A DNA stretch of 24,428 bases from Pistricoccus aurantiacus. Lineage in GTDB: Bacteria > Pseudomonadota > Gammaproteobacteria > Pseudomonadales > Halomonadaceae. The notes under the pieces were generated by a model. That model made no database searches, was not told where the DNA came from, and was given only the letters and a program-made list of their open reading frames with translations. Location of the stretch: NCBI RefSeq assembly GCF_042682565.1, contig NZ_JBHUIC010000024.1, one strand, 5' to 3'. Made by a program: the position numbers and the translations under genes. This document shows positions 8,722 through 15,597 of the stretch, piece after piece. The number at the start of each line of letters is the position of its first letter. The stretch's first letter is position 1.

Positions 8722-9282
8722 CCCAGCAGGCCTACGGCATCGATGATGCTGCGTTTGGCACTGATGGCGTCTGCGCTGTCGATGAAGGGCTTGTGCTTGA
8801 TGAGTACGCAGACCACATCGGCCTGGGTCAGGGCGTCGTCCAGGCTGACCAGTGACACGTTGGGACGCTGCAGGCCGGCGGCAGCCGAGTGCGGCCGAGT
8901 GCCGGGCTTTCGCGCAGATCGTCGATGTTCGGCTTGAAGGCCAGTCTCACGTAGCCCACCGGGATCTGCTGGTAGTAGGCGGCCAAGGCGGCGGCGAAGG
9001 TGGTGACGGTATCGCTCTACACCAGCACGGTATCCGGCTGAAAGTCCCTCAGCACGCCCTTCATACCCTGCGGTATAGAGGCGTCCACGTCGTCGAGATC
9101 CTGCCCCGGCTCCATCAGTCGGGGGCAAACTCGAACAGGCCAAGCACCTGTTCGAGCATCTCACGGTGCTGGGCGGTAACGCACACTCGGGCATCGAAGC
9201 GTTCGTCTTCCGCAAGCTGCAGGGCAAGAGGCGCCATCTTGATGGCTTCAGGGCGGGTACCGAAAGCGGTTAGAACTTTCAC
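8718..9282 (-). pseudogene. Fused remnant of wecB (UDP-GlcNAc 2-epimerase) and wecC (UDP-ManNAc dehydrogenase)
   Basis: A GTG at 9280-9282 starts a clear UDP-GlcNAc 2-epimerase N-terminus (KVLTAFGTRPEAIKMAPLAL, then CVTAQHREMLEQVL), which stops at 9115-9117. A shifted frame continues as MEPGQDLDDVD, GVLRDFQPDTVLV, an in-frame TAG where the family normally has His-Gly, then TFAAALAAYYQQIPVGYV. At about 8945 the epimerase is joined in frame to the C-terminal part of a WecC-type dehydrogenase (LAFKPNIDDLRESPAL). Another frameshift follows near a 10-bp tandem repeat at 8884-8902. The ending LVSLDDALTQADVVCVLIKHKPF to the stop at 8718-8720 is again WecC. About two thirds of wecB and most of wecC are deleted. 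The intact pair makes UDP-N-acetylmannosaminuronic acid. Confidence 0.85.
8884..8902. repeat. Short tandem repeat (GCCGAGTGC twice, period 10)
   Basis: Two copies of GCCGAGTGC lie 10 bases apart (8884-8892 and 8894-8902) inside the wecC remnant, at the point where its reading frame breaks. A 10-base duplication shifts the frame by one, so slippage here probably contributed to inactivation, although a further indel is needed to account for the final frame. Confidence 0.6.
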
Positions 9283-9318
9283 ATAACTTTTCTTGAGCGG
9301 CGCTGCGCCACTTTTGGC

Positions 9319-9618
9319 TCAACGATCCAGCAGCCGATATTCGAGTTCCTGGCAGCGCATGAAGTAATGCTCCAGCAGCTGTTGGGTATCGGCCAGCTGG
9401 CGGTTTGCCGCGACGTCGGCCGAGGCGTCTGATGAAAGCGCCTGAGTTACGACGCGTGAGCTCGTGCCGCCTTGCAACGCCTTGTCGCATAGCGCCAGGT
9501 TAGCCGAGAAAAGCTGCTGGCCGTACCTGGCGGCGGCTTGCTGATAGAGCTGCCTGGCCGTGCGATAGTCGCCCTGGTTGAAGGCGGCGCCGGCACGTTT
9601 TACGAGTTGTGTGTTCAT
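9319..9618 (-). CDS. Short TPR-like protein, possibly truncated
   Basis: A 99-residue protein. Residues 1-45 (KRAGAAFNQGDYRTARQLYQQAA) form one clear tetratricopeptide-type helix pair. Residues 75-99 (QQLLEHYFMRCQELEYRLL) look like an amphipathic helix or coiled coil. Similar N-terminal TPR stretches precede larger domains in polysaccharide-locus proteins, so this may be the surviving start of a longer protein. No transferase domain follows before the wecB remnant 36 bases downstream. The gene starts 7 bases after the stop of the tiny ORF upstream. Role unknown; a scaffold or partner of the glycosyltransferases is conceivable. Confidence 0.55.
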   Translation of the reverse strand: MNTQLVKRAGAAFNQGDYRTARQLYQQAAARYGQQLFSANLALCDKALQGGTSSRVVTQALSSDASADVAANRQLADTQQLLEHYFMRCQELEYRLLDR

Positions 9619-9625
9619 TTAACGC

Positions 9626-9736
9626 TCACTCCGTGATTCTCAAGTTCAGGCCGGTGGATAGCCCGAGCCACTGAGCATGGCGCTGGCGTTCATGCAGCAG
9701 GCTGCGACACCGGTCGACCGACTCATTTTCCGACAT
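9626..9736 (-). CDS. Tiny hypothetical ORF (36 residues) with a strong ribosome binding site
   Basis: ATG at 9734-9736 is preceded, nine bases upstream, by AGGAGG, among the best ribosome binding sites in this operon. The peptide begins MSENESVDRCRSLLHERQRH and has a charged helical N-terminal half. It overlaps the end of the amber-extended reading frame upstream by 14 bases and ends 7 bases before the TPR-like gene. It could be a genuine small protein, or the truncated front of the downstream gene. I do not recognise a family. Confidence 0.4.
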   Translation of the reverse strand: MSENESVDRCRSLLHERQRHAQWLGLSTGLNLRITE

Positions 9737-9908
9737 GCTCAGCTGCCTCCTTCGATGCGGGAGGTGCCGCCTGCTCCCGCGGGCTGGGAGCGCGCCCTTC
9801 GCCTTGGCCGTGATTGAGGAAGTGGATGAGAGAGTTCAGCCCGCCGGCCTGAACGTCGGGATTGGCTTGCAGGTACCACTGGGTATCAAAATGTGAGGTA
9901 GCGGCAAG
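9723..9908 (-). pseudogene. In-frame extension of the coiled-coil gene beyond an amber codon (WYLxxNPDV module)
   Basis: After the TAG at 9909-9911 the same frame stays open for 61 codons to TGA at 9723-9725. It encodes FDTQWYLQANPDVQAGGLNS and then LIHFLNHGQGEGRAPSP. This matches the repeat FDxxWYLxxNPDVxxxG...HYxxHGxxEGRxP found in many polysaccharide glycosyltransferases. Its conservation directly after the stop shows that the coiled-coil protein once ended with this module, and that the TAG is a recent nonsense mutation. No own start codon is visible. Confidence 0.65.
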
Positions 9909-10853
9909 CTACCGCGCCTGGCGTTTGAGCCTGCGCTTGTCCGCCGGCTTTCGTCGTAAGGGTTTGCCGAGAGCCCGTATCGTAGCGCCCATCTTCCGGG
10001 TGATCCTGGAATTGAGTCGGTTGAGCTTATTCCGCAGGTGCTGCGCCTTCTGTTTGGCGCGAGTGAGCGCGCGATTCTGCGCCTGCTGCTCCTGCAGGCG
10101 CTCTTCCAGCGGCTGCTTTTCAGCCATCTGGGTTTCGAACGCTTCTTGAACCGACTGCAATTGCGCCAGCAGCAGACGATTGACTTCCCGCTGTTCAGTC
10201 AACTCCGCCGCACTTAGCTGACTGTGCTTGGTCAGCGACGCAAGCTGTCGTTTCGCTTGCTCATGCGCATCTACTAACTGCTGGTTTTGCTCCTGGTTGG
10301 AGATCAGGCGCTGCAGCACCAAAGGAAGATCGATTTCCGGGGGTTGCAGGCAGGCATCACTCAGCGGGAGCGTACAGGCCTCAAGCTGAGCAAGCAGTGG
10401 CGCAACCTCGGGGCGCTGACACAGTAGCTGAGTGGCGATCAGCAGATATTCCTCGGCGGGAAGCTCAGCCGTTTGCCAGCGTGGAAGGCTCATCGACAGG
10501 GAAAGGCCGGTATACTGGCAGAGTGAATCTACCGCCTGAGGCGATGTCAGGCACTGAATGTCAATCATGCAGGCCTTGCGCCGGTGCGTCTTGAAGCATT
10601 CGAGCATCGCTTCTGCCTGCCCTTGCCAGGTCATCAACGCCTGCGACGGCGGCATACCCTCTTGCATCAGGCGCGCAATAATCGTTTCCGCACGGGCATG
10701 CACCAGTAGCACGCTAGCGCCTACGGGTGCATTGGGCTGCAGATACCAGCTTTCTGCTGCGGGAAAGTCTTGCTCATTCCAGCCAAGCGCCTGCCAAAGC
10801 GGTCGCAGGGCAGACCAGCCGGTGGCTGGAATCACACCGAGTTGCAGAGTCAT
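9909..10853 (-). CDS. Coiled-coil protein of the polysaccharide locus, truncated by an amber codon
   Basis: A 314-residue protein. The N-terminal half (GVIPATGWSALRPLWQALGW, then AETIIARLMQEG and EAMLECF) looks like a degenerate sulfotransferase- or nucleotide-binding-like fold seen in polysaccharide-locus proteins, but no catalytic motif is clear. Residues about 185-275 form a Gln/Glu-rich coiled coil (LVDAHEQAKRQLASL, LLAQLQSVQEAFETQ, LEERLQEQQAQNRAL). The tail (RKMGATIRALGKPLRRKPA) is very basic. Translation stops at TAG 9909-9911, but a recognisable C-terminal module follows in the same frame. No strong Shine-Dalgarno precedes the ATG. A role as an assembly or length-control partner of the transferases is a guess. 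Confidence 0.65.
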   Translation of the reverse strand: MTLQLGVIPATGWSALRPLWQALGWNEQDFPAAESWYLQPNAPVGASVLLVHARAETIIARLMQEGMPPSQALMTWQGQAEAMLECFKTHRRKACMIDIQCLTSPQAVDSLCQYTGLSLSMSLPRWQTAELPAEEYLLIATQLLCQRPEVAPLLAQLEACTLPLSDACLQPPEIDLPLVLQRLISNQEQNQQLVDAHEQAKRQLASLTKHSQLSAAELTEQREVNRLLLAQLQSVQEAFETQMAEKQPLEERLQEQQAQNRALTRAKQKAQHLRNKLNRLNSRITRKMGATIRALGKPLRRKPADKRRLKRQAR

Positions 10854-10997
10854 GTTGTGGCGGTTCCGTAATTACCGTATCCGTGATTCAGAAGTGGCAA
10901 GCGGGATGTGCCAGACCTGTCGAAACTGGCTCATCCCAGCGAAGGGTGCGCTCATGCTTGAGCATATCAATCTCGATGATCTCGGATGATTCAGTAC

Positions 10998-11285
10998 CAG
11001 CTAGGACGGGATGAGCCCGAGAAAGGTCACCACGATGGCAAATACCGTCGCGTTGTGGAGGCGATCCGGCTTGGTAGGGTATTCCGGGAGCAGCGGGCTT
11101 CGCAGCCCGCTGATCTGCTTGAGTTTGCGCGCGGCTTCCAGACGGGTGTTTCCTGGGCGAACCTGGCCTTGAGTTCGTGGGTTTCATACTGCGAGGAGAT
11201 GCGGTTGAGCGACCCGTCCGTTGCCTGAGCCAGACGGGCACGCTACCGCCCGAGGATTGCTCCGGACGAACCTCTTGCCCTGTCT
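10998..11285 (-). pseudogene. Remnant of a KpsE/BexC/CtrB-type capsule export inner-membrane protein (C-terminal part)
   Basis: Reading leftward from about 11285, EVRPEQSSGGSV is followed by a frameshift to ARLAQATDGSLNRISSQYET and HELKARFAQE. After another shift near 11145 comes RLEAARKLKQISGLRSPLLPEY, then PTKPDRLHNATVFAIVVTFLGLI and a TAG at about 11000. This matches the end of KpsE-type polysaccharide co-polymerase/export proteins: a coiled coil, a Pro-rich LPxxPxxPxRL loop and a last membrane helix. The N-terminus is missing; similarity ends where an AT-rich patch begins at about 11290. The identification rests on motif pattern only. Confidence 0.55.
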
Positions 11286-11379
11286 GTCGACTATAATTAT
11301 AAACTTGCTTATTATTTTTCTATTTTTTTAATTCTTCAGTATTCTACATTTCATTTACCACTGAGCCAACATAACCAAG

Positions 11380-11405
11380 ATGGCTAATTATTAAAAATTA
11401 GTCAT
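11380..11405. promoter_or_regulatory. Imperfect 26-bp palindrome, candidate operator before the OmpW remnant
   Basis: ATGGCTAATT and AATTAGTCAT form 10-bp arms with one mismatch around a 6-nt centre (ATTAAA). It lies in an AT-rich patch (11285-11448) and about 20 bases upstream of TATAAAAT (11426-11433), which could serve as a -10 box for the plus-strand ompW-like gene. A convincing -35 is not visible. A regulator binding site is plausible by position and symmetry. Confidence 0.4.
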
Positions 11406-11445
11406 GTAGTTTAAAAACACTGTTCTATAAAATGCTTAACTGAAC

Positions 11446-11868
11446 ATGCTCAAGAGCCACCGCTGTTGCCAGCCAGACTGCTCTGGCCTATCAGGCGGGC
11501 GACATCTACCTTCGCGGCAGTCTCGAGAAGGCCGATATCACCGCCGACAACACCTCTGACGAGAACGCCTTCTATCTCTCCGGCGGCTATCTGTTCCATG
11601 ACAAGCGGGGCGTTGAATTGGGCGTGAACTACACCCGCTACTCCAGCATCGACAAGAAAATCCCGCCAACTACGACATCGATATTGACGACGACTACGGC
11701 GTGGTCGGTCAGATCGGTGTTGACCTGACCCTCATCGGAAACCTGAGCGCTACGGGCTATGCTCGCTGGGCTGATGTCGACGCCGACATCGAGAATAACG
11801 GTGACAGCATCGGCACCACCAAGCTCGATCCAGTGACTGTCGGTGCGGGCTTGATCTACTGGTCCTGA
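11446..11868 (+). pseudogene. OmpW-family outer-membrane protein remnant
   Basis: ATG at 11446 begins MLKS, out of frame with what follows. The next part is the end of a signal peptide (TAVASQTALA) and a mature start YQAGDIYLRGSLEKADI, then FYLSGGYLF and RGVELGVNYTRYSS, alternating residues typical of an OmpW 8-stranded barrel. A frameshift of one base near 11664 (CCCGCC) breaks the frame. It resumes as NYDIDIDDDYGVVGQIGVDL and ends DPVTVGAGLIYWS with TGA at 11866-11868. The signal peptide is mostly deleted and middle strands are missing, since about 140 residues remain of the usual 200 or so. The end lacks the usual terminal Phe. It points away from the polysaccharide operon. Confidence 0.8.
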
Positions 11869-11966
11869 CGCGCGAGGGCACCCCCCTTTCGCATTAATTA
11901 GTCTTGAATCGTTGATTGCCGGACCCCTGCAGGAGCCCGGTATTTCAGGTTCATCGCACCCTTGTA

Positions 11967-11991
11967 GGCCATATTCGCCCTATATTTGGCC
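11967..11991. promoter_or_regulatory. Imperfect inverted repeat upstream of the toxin-antitoxin genes
   Basis: GGCCATAT and ATATTTGGCC flank a short centre about 60 bases before the antitoxin ATG. Phd/YefM antitoxins usually repress their own promoter by binding palindromes in this place, so this is a candidate operator. The arms differ by an inserted AA. Confidence 0.3.
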
Positions 11992-12049
11992 TTATCCAGC
12001 CATCGGTGTATTGTCGTGTTTAGAGGGAAACTGCCTTTTGGAGAGAATC

Positions 12050-12328
12050 ATGTACCACGTTCAGAATTCACGAATCACCACCGTCTCAGCGTTCAAGAAG
12101 GAACTGGCGACGATGGACGTATCGGAGCCAGTTGTGGTGACTCAGAATGGCGATCCTCTATATGTCGTCCAGGACCCTGTTCAATTTGAAATGCAACAGG
12201 AACAAATGGCGTTGATGCGGCTTCTATCCTTCGCTGAAAAAGACGTTGCGGCGGGGCGCACGGTATCGTCCACCAAGTTGAGAAAGGGTTTGCGGCGTCA
12301 GGCAGACGGTGTCGATGACCACGAATAG
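12050..12328 (+). CDS. Antitoxin, Phd/YefM family
   Basis: A 92-residue protein. The N-terminal half fits the Phd/YefM DNA-binding fold: ITTVSAFKKELATM (9-22), then EPVVVTQNGDPLYVVQDPVQFE (27-48), the hallmark strand-turn-strand with NGxPxxVV. The C-terminal part (about 50-92) is helical and charged, as expected for the toxin-neutralising arm. ATG 12050 is chosen over an in-frame upstream start because GGAGAG lies just before it. The gene overlaps the toxin start. Such proteins bind the toxin and repress the operon. Confidence 0.85.
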   Translation: MYHVQNSRITTVSAFKKELATMDVSEPVVVTQNGDPLYVVQDPVQFEMQQEQMALMRLLSFAEKDVAAGRTVSSTKLRKGLRRQADGVDDHE

Positions 12329-12662
12329 TATTGAATATACGCAAATATTCGAAAACCAGTTCCAGGATCGCTTCAGCTATCTGACTAGATATGTTGGACA
12401 AGAAACAGCCAGGCATAGGCTCGAGACGTTTCTCGACGAGTTTGAGTCGAGGGTTCTCGATTATCCCGAGAGCACGCCGCTATGCGAGGAGGCTGCCGAT
12501 CTGGGATCGACTCGCTACCATGACTATGTGAATGCCAGCTTGCAGCTGCGGGCCATATACCGGATTGACGAGGCGGGCCAGCGTATCTTGGCCTTGCTTT
12601 TCCTGGATACACGACAGAGCCTGCGCCAGGCACTTGTTCAATACTGCCTGCGCAGGGACTGA
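12315..12662 (+). CDS. Toxin, RelE/ParE superfamily
   Basis: A 115-residue protein. It has the helical hairpin of the family (YTQIFENQFQDRFSYLTRYV, then ARHRLETFLDEFESRVLDYP) followed by strands with YVNASLQLRAIYRIDE and RILALLFLDTRQSLRQALVQY. The Arg after a Y-R-I-Y-like strand and the terminal helix match RelE/ParE toxins, which act either on ribosome-bound mRNA or on gyrase; which of the two cannot be decided here. The start overlaps the antitoxin end by 14 bases (a GTG six bases earlier is an alternative). The stop lies only 13 bases from the end of the convergent secreted-lyase gene. Confidence 0.8.
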   Translation: MTTNSIEYTQIFENQFQDRFSYLTRYVGQETARHRLETFLDEFESRVLDYPESTPLCEEAADLGSTRYHDYVNASLQLRAIYRIDEAGQRILALLFLDTRQSLRQALVQYCLRRD

Positions 12663-12675
12663 TACTCGGCATCGC

Positions 12676-14571
12676 TCAAGGCTTGTACTGAATCGACCAG
12701 CTGAGTTCCAGCGGCTTGTCCAGGGTCATGTCACCGGTTTCGCAGGTCACCAAGGTGGCGAAAGGACCGACCGGGGACTGATACGGCAGCTTGCCGTCGA
12801 CCTTGTCGATTTCACAGGACTCGAGGCCGGTGACGGTGAATTCCGTTACTTCGCCGTTATGGAAGGTAACGGTGTTGCCTTCCAGCGCTGCGTCTCGTGA
12901 AAAACTGGCGAACTCCAGTTCTACGTTATCCACCTCGAGCGCTTCGCCGGGGCGATAGGTGTCGGTGCGAGTGATCTTACCCGGGGACAGCACGTATTTT
13001 GTCTCGACGCTCAGACGGTCATCCTCGATCGGGCGACTCTTGCCGAGCCGGTCGAGTTCTTCCTGATGGTAGGTCACCGTGAAGCTGTCGCCATCTCTTG
13101 TCGTCTCGATACCGCGGATAAAGGCCGCGGGTATCAGCTCGTCCCCATCCACCAGGGTGAAACGGGGCAGCAGCAGGGGATAGTCTTCGTCCGGGGTGCC
13201 TTCGAGCATGCCGTTGGCGAAAGGAATGGGAAAATAGGGGTTATTCATGTGCTGGGATTTACCGCCGTTGATCAGCGGCAGGCTGATGACATGATTTCCG
13301 CTGCGGTAGGTCACCAGCGCCCGATCGTACTCATCCCTGGAAAACCAGGTGAGCGTGCTTTTCGGCAGCGTTTCAAGCCAGGCGTCGAAGTCGTCCGGCG
13401 GCGCCCTGTCGTCGTAACCGATGTCATTCCATAGATTGGCGGTATAGATCAACTGGTGGGACAGGCTGAAGTTCTCGCCGAGGATACGATGCTTGCCGCG
13501 ATAGTCGTCGGTCTTGCGCCCCTTGTCCCACAGGTTGACGGATTTCATGTCTTCGTCGTACCAGAAATCCACGTAGCGCTGGGTGGCTCTAGCCGCAAAG
13601 GCGTAGGCCATGTCCTTTTCCTTCGGCGTCAACACGTCAAGATAAGCCGCCGCGGACAGCACTTCGAGAAAGGCGGTATCGCCATAGGCGCCGATACTGC
13701 GCCCGTAGCTGAAACCGTATCCCTCCTTGTTCAGCCTCACCAGAATCACATCGACGGCGTTGCGCAGCCATTCCTTCATCTGCGGAGTCACTTCCATACC
13801 CGTCTCGATGAAGCGCTGGCATATCTCACCTATCAAAAGAACGCTGTAACGATCGAAACGTCCTTCGCCCTCGGTTTCATCGGAGAAGCCGTATTCGCCG
13901 GAATATTGCCTGTAGTGATCCATCATCTTGCTCAGCAGTTTCTCACTGCCGGATTTATCCTCCCAGCCCAGCAGATGGCGCAGCCTGGCAATGGAAAAGG
14001 CCACGCCGTAATAGTTTGTCGGCAAGTCGAGCAGCGAATAATCCTCCTGGTCGACAAACTGGCGCCAGTCGGTCTTTTTCTTGAGCTTCTCGAGGGTGTC
14101 GGGGGTGACCGCACGCTCGAGCAGCCCCGCTTCCCGCAGGCGATTGAGGGCGGACACATAATAATAGATGCCCCAGGTTTCGTTGCGATCATCGATCGTC
14201 ATGTCGGCTATTTGGCGATAGCCTTCGAGATAGCGATCGAATTCTGGACTGTCTTCAGGCGTATTCAGCAGCAGATAGCTCAGTCCTATGGCGATCTTTC
14301 CAGGAAGGAATTTATCTTCCCCGTTGAATGCCTGAACGCCATCAAGGGTAATAGCCTCTTTTTCCGCCAGCAGCTTCTCGAAAAAGAAATCCAGCTTGGG
14401 CAGAATTTCTCTGTCGATTGTCTGATTGACCGGAGCATACGCCATCGTATGCTTCTCTCCAGATTTTTCCACTTCAGCGGTAGAAGCCGCTTGTGTATCC
14501 GCTCCAGCTACTGCGTGCATGCAAAACGCTGCCATAGCTAGTGTAACGACTGATGTGATATGTCTTTTCAT
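12676..14571 (-). CDS. Secreted protein, putative polysaccharide lyase ((alpha/alpha) toroid plus beta-sheet domain)
   Basis: A 631-residue protein with a signal peptide (MKRHITSVVTLAMAAFCMHA, cleavage near residue 24). Residues 50-400 are helical with repeated aromatic-rich hairpins: LPTNYYGVAFSIARLRHLLG (183-202), GRFDRYSVLLIGEICQRF (237-254), GYGFSYGRSIGAYGDTAFLE (284-303). Residues 415-631 are predicted strands, with GNHVISLPLINGG (425-437) and NNPYFPIPFANGMLEG (443-458). This two-part layout resembles toroid-type lyases such as the alginate, heparinase and glucuronan lyases; N186, R291 and Y297 are candidate active-site residues by analogy. The family assignment is inferred. It could trim or release uronic-acid polysaccharide, perhaps the cell's own. 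It converges on the toxin gene. Confidence 0.6.
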   Translation of the reverse strand: MKRHITSVVTLAMAAFCMHAVAGADTQAASTAEVEKSGEKHTMAYAPVNQTIDREILPKLDFFFEKLLAEKEAITLDGVQAFNGEDKFLPGKIAIGLSYLLLNTPEDSPEFDRYLEGYRQIADMTIDDRNETWGIYYYVSALNRLREAGLLERAVTPDTLEKLKKKTDWRQFVDQEDYSLLDLPTNYYGVAFSIARLRHLLGWEDKSGSEKLLSKMMDHYRQYSGEYGFSDETEGEGRFDRYSVLLIGEICQRFIETGMEVTPQMKEWLRNAVDVILVRLNKEGYGFSYGRSIGAYGDTAFLEVLSAAAYLDVLTPKEKDMAYAFAARATQRYVDFWYDEDMKSVNLWDKGRKTDDYRGKHRILGENFSLSHQLIYTANLWNDIGYDDRAPPDDFDAWLETLPKSTLTWFSRDEYDRALVTYRSGNHVISLPLINGGKSQHMNNPYFPIPFANGMLEGTPDEDYPLLLPRFTLVDGDELIPAAFIRGIETTRDGDSFTVTYHQEELDRLGKSRPIEDDRLSVETKYVLSPGKITRTDTYRPGEALEVDNVELEFASFSRDAALEGNTVTFHNGEVTEFTVTGLESCEIDKVDGKLPYQSPVGPFATLVTCETGDMTLDKPLELSWSIQYKP

Positions 14572-14673
14572 TAGGCCTTTCGACGTTTCCTGGGGTTTCC
14601 GTTCGGTCCACCTTGAATATGCCGGGCATCAGCCGCATCTTGAATCAAAATCCCCAAGTTTCAAGGTAGCTTC

Positions 14674-15597
14674 ATGGCAATCATCGACCCCAGCGGCGAT
14701 CCGCTCAACACGCAGCGCGGCAGCACGACTTCTTCAACCGCACCGGATCCGGCGACTTATATCGTCGACATGGACATGAACAACTTCCAGCAGATACTGG
14801 AAGGTTCGATGCAGACGCCGGTGGTGCTCGATTGCTGGGCGCCCTGGTGCGAGCCTTGCAAGAATCTGATGCCGGTGCTCGAGAAACTGGCCAGGGAATA
14901 TCAGGGCGCCTTCGTGCTGGCCAAGCTCAATATCGAGGAGAATCAGCAGATCGCCGCTCAGCTCGGCATCCGTTCCGTGCCGGATGTCAAGCTGATCATG
15001 CAGGGTCAGCTTTATGACGAGTTTCAGGGGGCGCTGCCGGAAGGTCAGATTCGCCAGTGGCTTGGAAAATACATCCAAGCGCCTGAAGACGCGCCGCCAA
15101 GCTCGGAGGAACAGGCCCGGGCCGCGTTGGACGCGGGTGACCCTGCCACCGCGCGTACGATCTACGAGCAGCTGTCCCAGGCAAATCCTGAGCATTACGA
15201 CTACCGGATCGATCTGGCCGGCGCCCTGCTGGCGGAAGGCAACCCGGACCGCGCCAGTGCGATTCTCGACGGCTTGCCCCCGGAACACCGCGATGCTCCC
15301 AAAGCCCGTGGGGTGCGTGCTCGCCTGTCCTTTGGCGAGGAAGCGCCGGATGCGGAGGAGCTCGCGACACTGGCAGAGCGTGACGATAGCGAAGCCCGTT
15401 ACAAGCGTGCCCTTCGCCAAGTGGCCGATGGCGATTATGAAGCGGGTCTTGAAGCCTTGCTGGACCTGCTGAAAACGGATCGAAGCTACGGCGACGACCT
15501 GACCCGCAAGACCCTGCTACGGGTCTTCGATGCTCTGGGCGCGGATCATCCGCTGACCGTTACCTATCGCCGTCGCATGTTCACCCTGCTGTATTGA
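14674..15597 (+). CDS. ybbN: Thioredoxin-TPR co-chaperone YbbN/CnoX
   Basis: A 307-residue protein. The thioredoxin domain (about 30-135) holds the active site WAPWCEPCK (55-63) and the cis-proline loop SVPD (101-104). The C-terminal half (about 145-300) has TPR-like repeats (EQARAALDAGDPATARTIYE, AGALLAEGNPDRASAILDGL, ALRQVADGDYEAGLEALLDL), ending with the conserved RRRMFTLLY. The family protects substrates from oxidative aggregation and hands them to GroEL and DnaK. This version keeps both cysteines (CxxC), unlike E. coli, which has SxxC. The last 17 bases overlap the convergent patB gene. Confidence 0.92.
   Translation: MAIIDPSGDPLNTQRGSTTSSTAPDPATYIVDMDMNNFQQILEGSMQTPVVLDCWAPWCEPCKNLMPVLEKLAREYQGAFVLAKLNIEENQQIAAQLGIRSVPDVKLIMQGQLYDEFQGALPEGQIRQWLGKYIQAPEDAPPSSEEQARAALDAGDPATARTIYEQLSQANPEHYDYRIDLAGALLAEGNPDRASAILDGLPPEHRDAPKARGVRARLSFGEEAPDAEELATLAERDDSEARYKRALRQVADGDYEAGLEALLDLLKTDRSYGDDLTRKTLLRVFDALGADHPLTVTYRRRMFTLLY

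Noticed and set aside
8718..9227. A continuous 169-residue minus-strand frame
   Set aside because: Only its last 50 or so residues match WecC; the first part is a wrong-frame reading of wecB-derived DNA.
9909..9911. TAG read as a recoded amino acid (for example pyrrolysine)
   Set aside because: Nothing else suggests recoding, and neighbouring genes carry many ordinary inactivating lesions; a nonsense mutation is simpler.
10888..11241. A 117-residue minus-strand frame
   Set aside because: Its composition is Arg/Ser/Pro-rich like a shadow frame, and the KpsE-like similarity is spread over other frames in the same DNA.
11285..11448. AT-rich patch as an origin or mobile-element end
   Set aside because: No iterons, DnaA-box cluster, terminal inverted repeats or target duplication could be found.
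13456..14541. A 361-residue plus-strand open frame antisense to the secreted lyase
   Set aside because: It mirrors the lyase coding strand, has no recognisable motif, and the opposite frame has a signal peptide and a consistent fold.
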